Origin: Saccharopolyspora ipomoeae
GTDB lineage: Bacteria > Actinomycetota > Actinomycetes > Mycobacteriales > Pseudonocardiaceae
Assembly: GCF_029952525.1 (NCBI RefSeq)
Contig: NZ_JASAOF010000020.1
Span: 43,545-107,544 of the forward strand
Length of the DNA stretch: 64,000 bases
Direction: 5' to 3'
The notes beneath the pieces are model-generated. The model saw only the letters and a program-made list of their open reading frames with translations, ran no database searches and was not told the origin of the DNA. Of this stretch, positions 63,951-64,000 are shown piece after piece. Each line of letters starts with the position of its first letter. Position 1 is the first letter of the stretch. A program made the position numbers and the translations under genes.

Positions 63951-64000
63951 ACTTCGTGGGTGGGGGAAGTTTTCATGAAAACTTCCCCCACCCACGAAGT
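63951..64000. repeat. TTTTCATGAAAA palindrome, copy 4 (perfect 50-bp palindrome)
   Basis: Every base from 63951 to 64000 pairs with its mirror (centre CATG at 63974-63977). The half-site reads ACTTCGTGGGTGGGGGAAGT followed by TTTCA. It starts 17 bases past the RamB-like stop and may extend beyond the window. Confidence 0.9.

Overview
The window is high-GC actinomycete chromosome with many GTG/TTG starts and several leaderless promoters. Gene order (dnaG, dgt, glyS-smtB-zur, uppS-recO, era, CBS hemolysin-ybeY-phoH, rsmE-dnaJ-hrcA, hemW, sulfite reductase-cysH) matches the conserved block of Mycobacterium and relatives. Protein style, palindromic repeats and a calerythrin-like EF-hand protein suggest a Pseudonocardiaceae member, probably Saccharopolyspora or a close relative (inference).

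Layout. 1-1565: right end of an integrated element: a low-GC partial gene, a tyrosine integrase and a CAU tRNA that probably serves as attachment site. 1.7-3.0 kb: two tiny secreted/membrane proteins and a long gene-free stretch. 3.0-10.8 kb: methyltransferase, CorA, thymidine kinase, a Fic protein with a palindromic operator, tRNA-Asn, Tam, and dnaG with a small partner. 10.9-16.6 kb: accessory regulon with an ECF41-type sigma factor, two oxidoreductases behind three TetR operators, the TetR gene, a carboxymuconolactone decarboxylase-like gene with a match to the ECF41 promoter, and an intracellular serpin. 16.8-37 kb: conserved housekeeping block of DNA precursor, translation, zinc regulation, cell-wall lipid, recombination, ribosome maturation and heat-shock genes. 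37.0-43.6 kb: assimilatory sulfate reduction operon preceded by a leader peptide and attenuator. 43.8-50.9 kb: two large proteins containing five tandem ADP-ribosylglycohydrolase domains, of which only the first keeps the full catalytic set. 51.1-53.0 kb: enoyl-CoA hydratase and a secreted guanyl RNase with its barstar inhibitor. 53.1-57.9 kb: valine catabolism operon. 58.2-64 kb: EF-hand protein, MOSC protein, nitronate monooxygenase, isocitrate lyase and a divergent RamB-like regulator.

The most unusual content lies between or beside the known genes. Several palindromic or structured repeats sit in intergenic spaces: a ~166-nt element found twice with compensatory changes in its stems, a 68-74-nt hairpin found twice with a compensatory change, and a GAAGTTTTCATGAAAACTTC palindrome found four times, including a perfect 50-bp palindrome at the right edge. 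The tandem ADP-ribosylglycohydrolase pair, the cysteine leader/attenuator and the predicted ECF41 circuit are the best candidates for undescribed or little-described biology.
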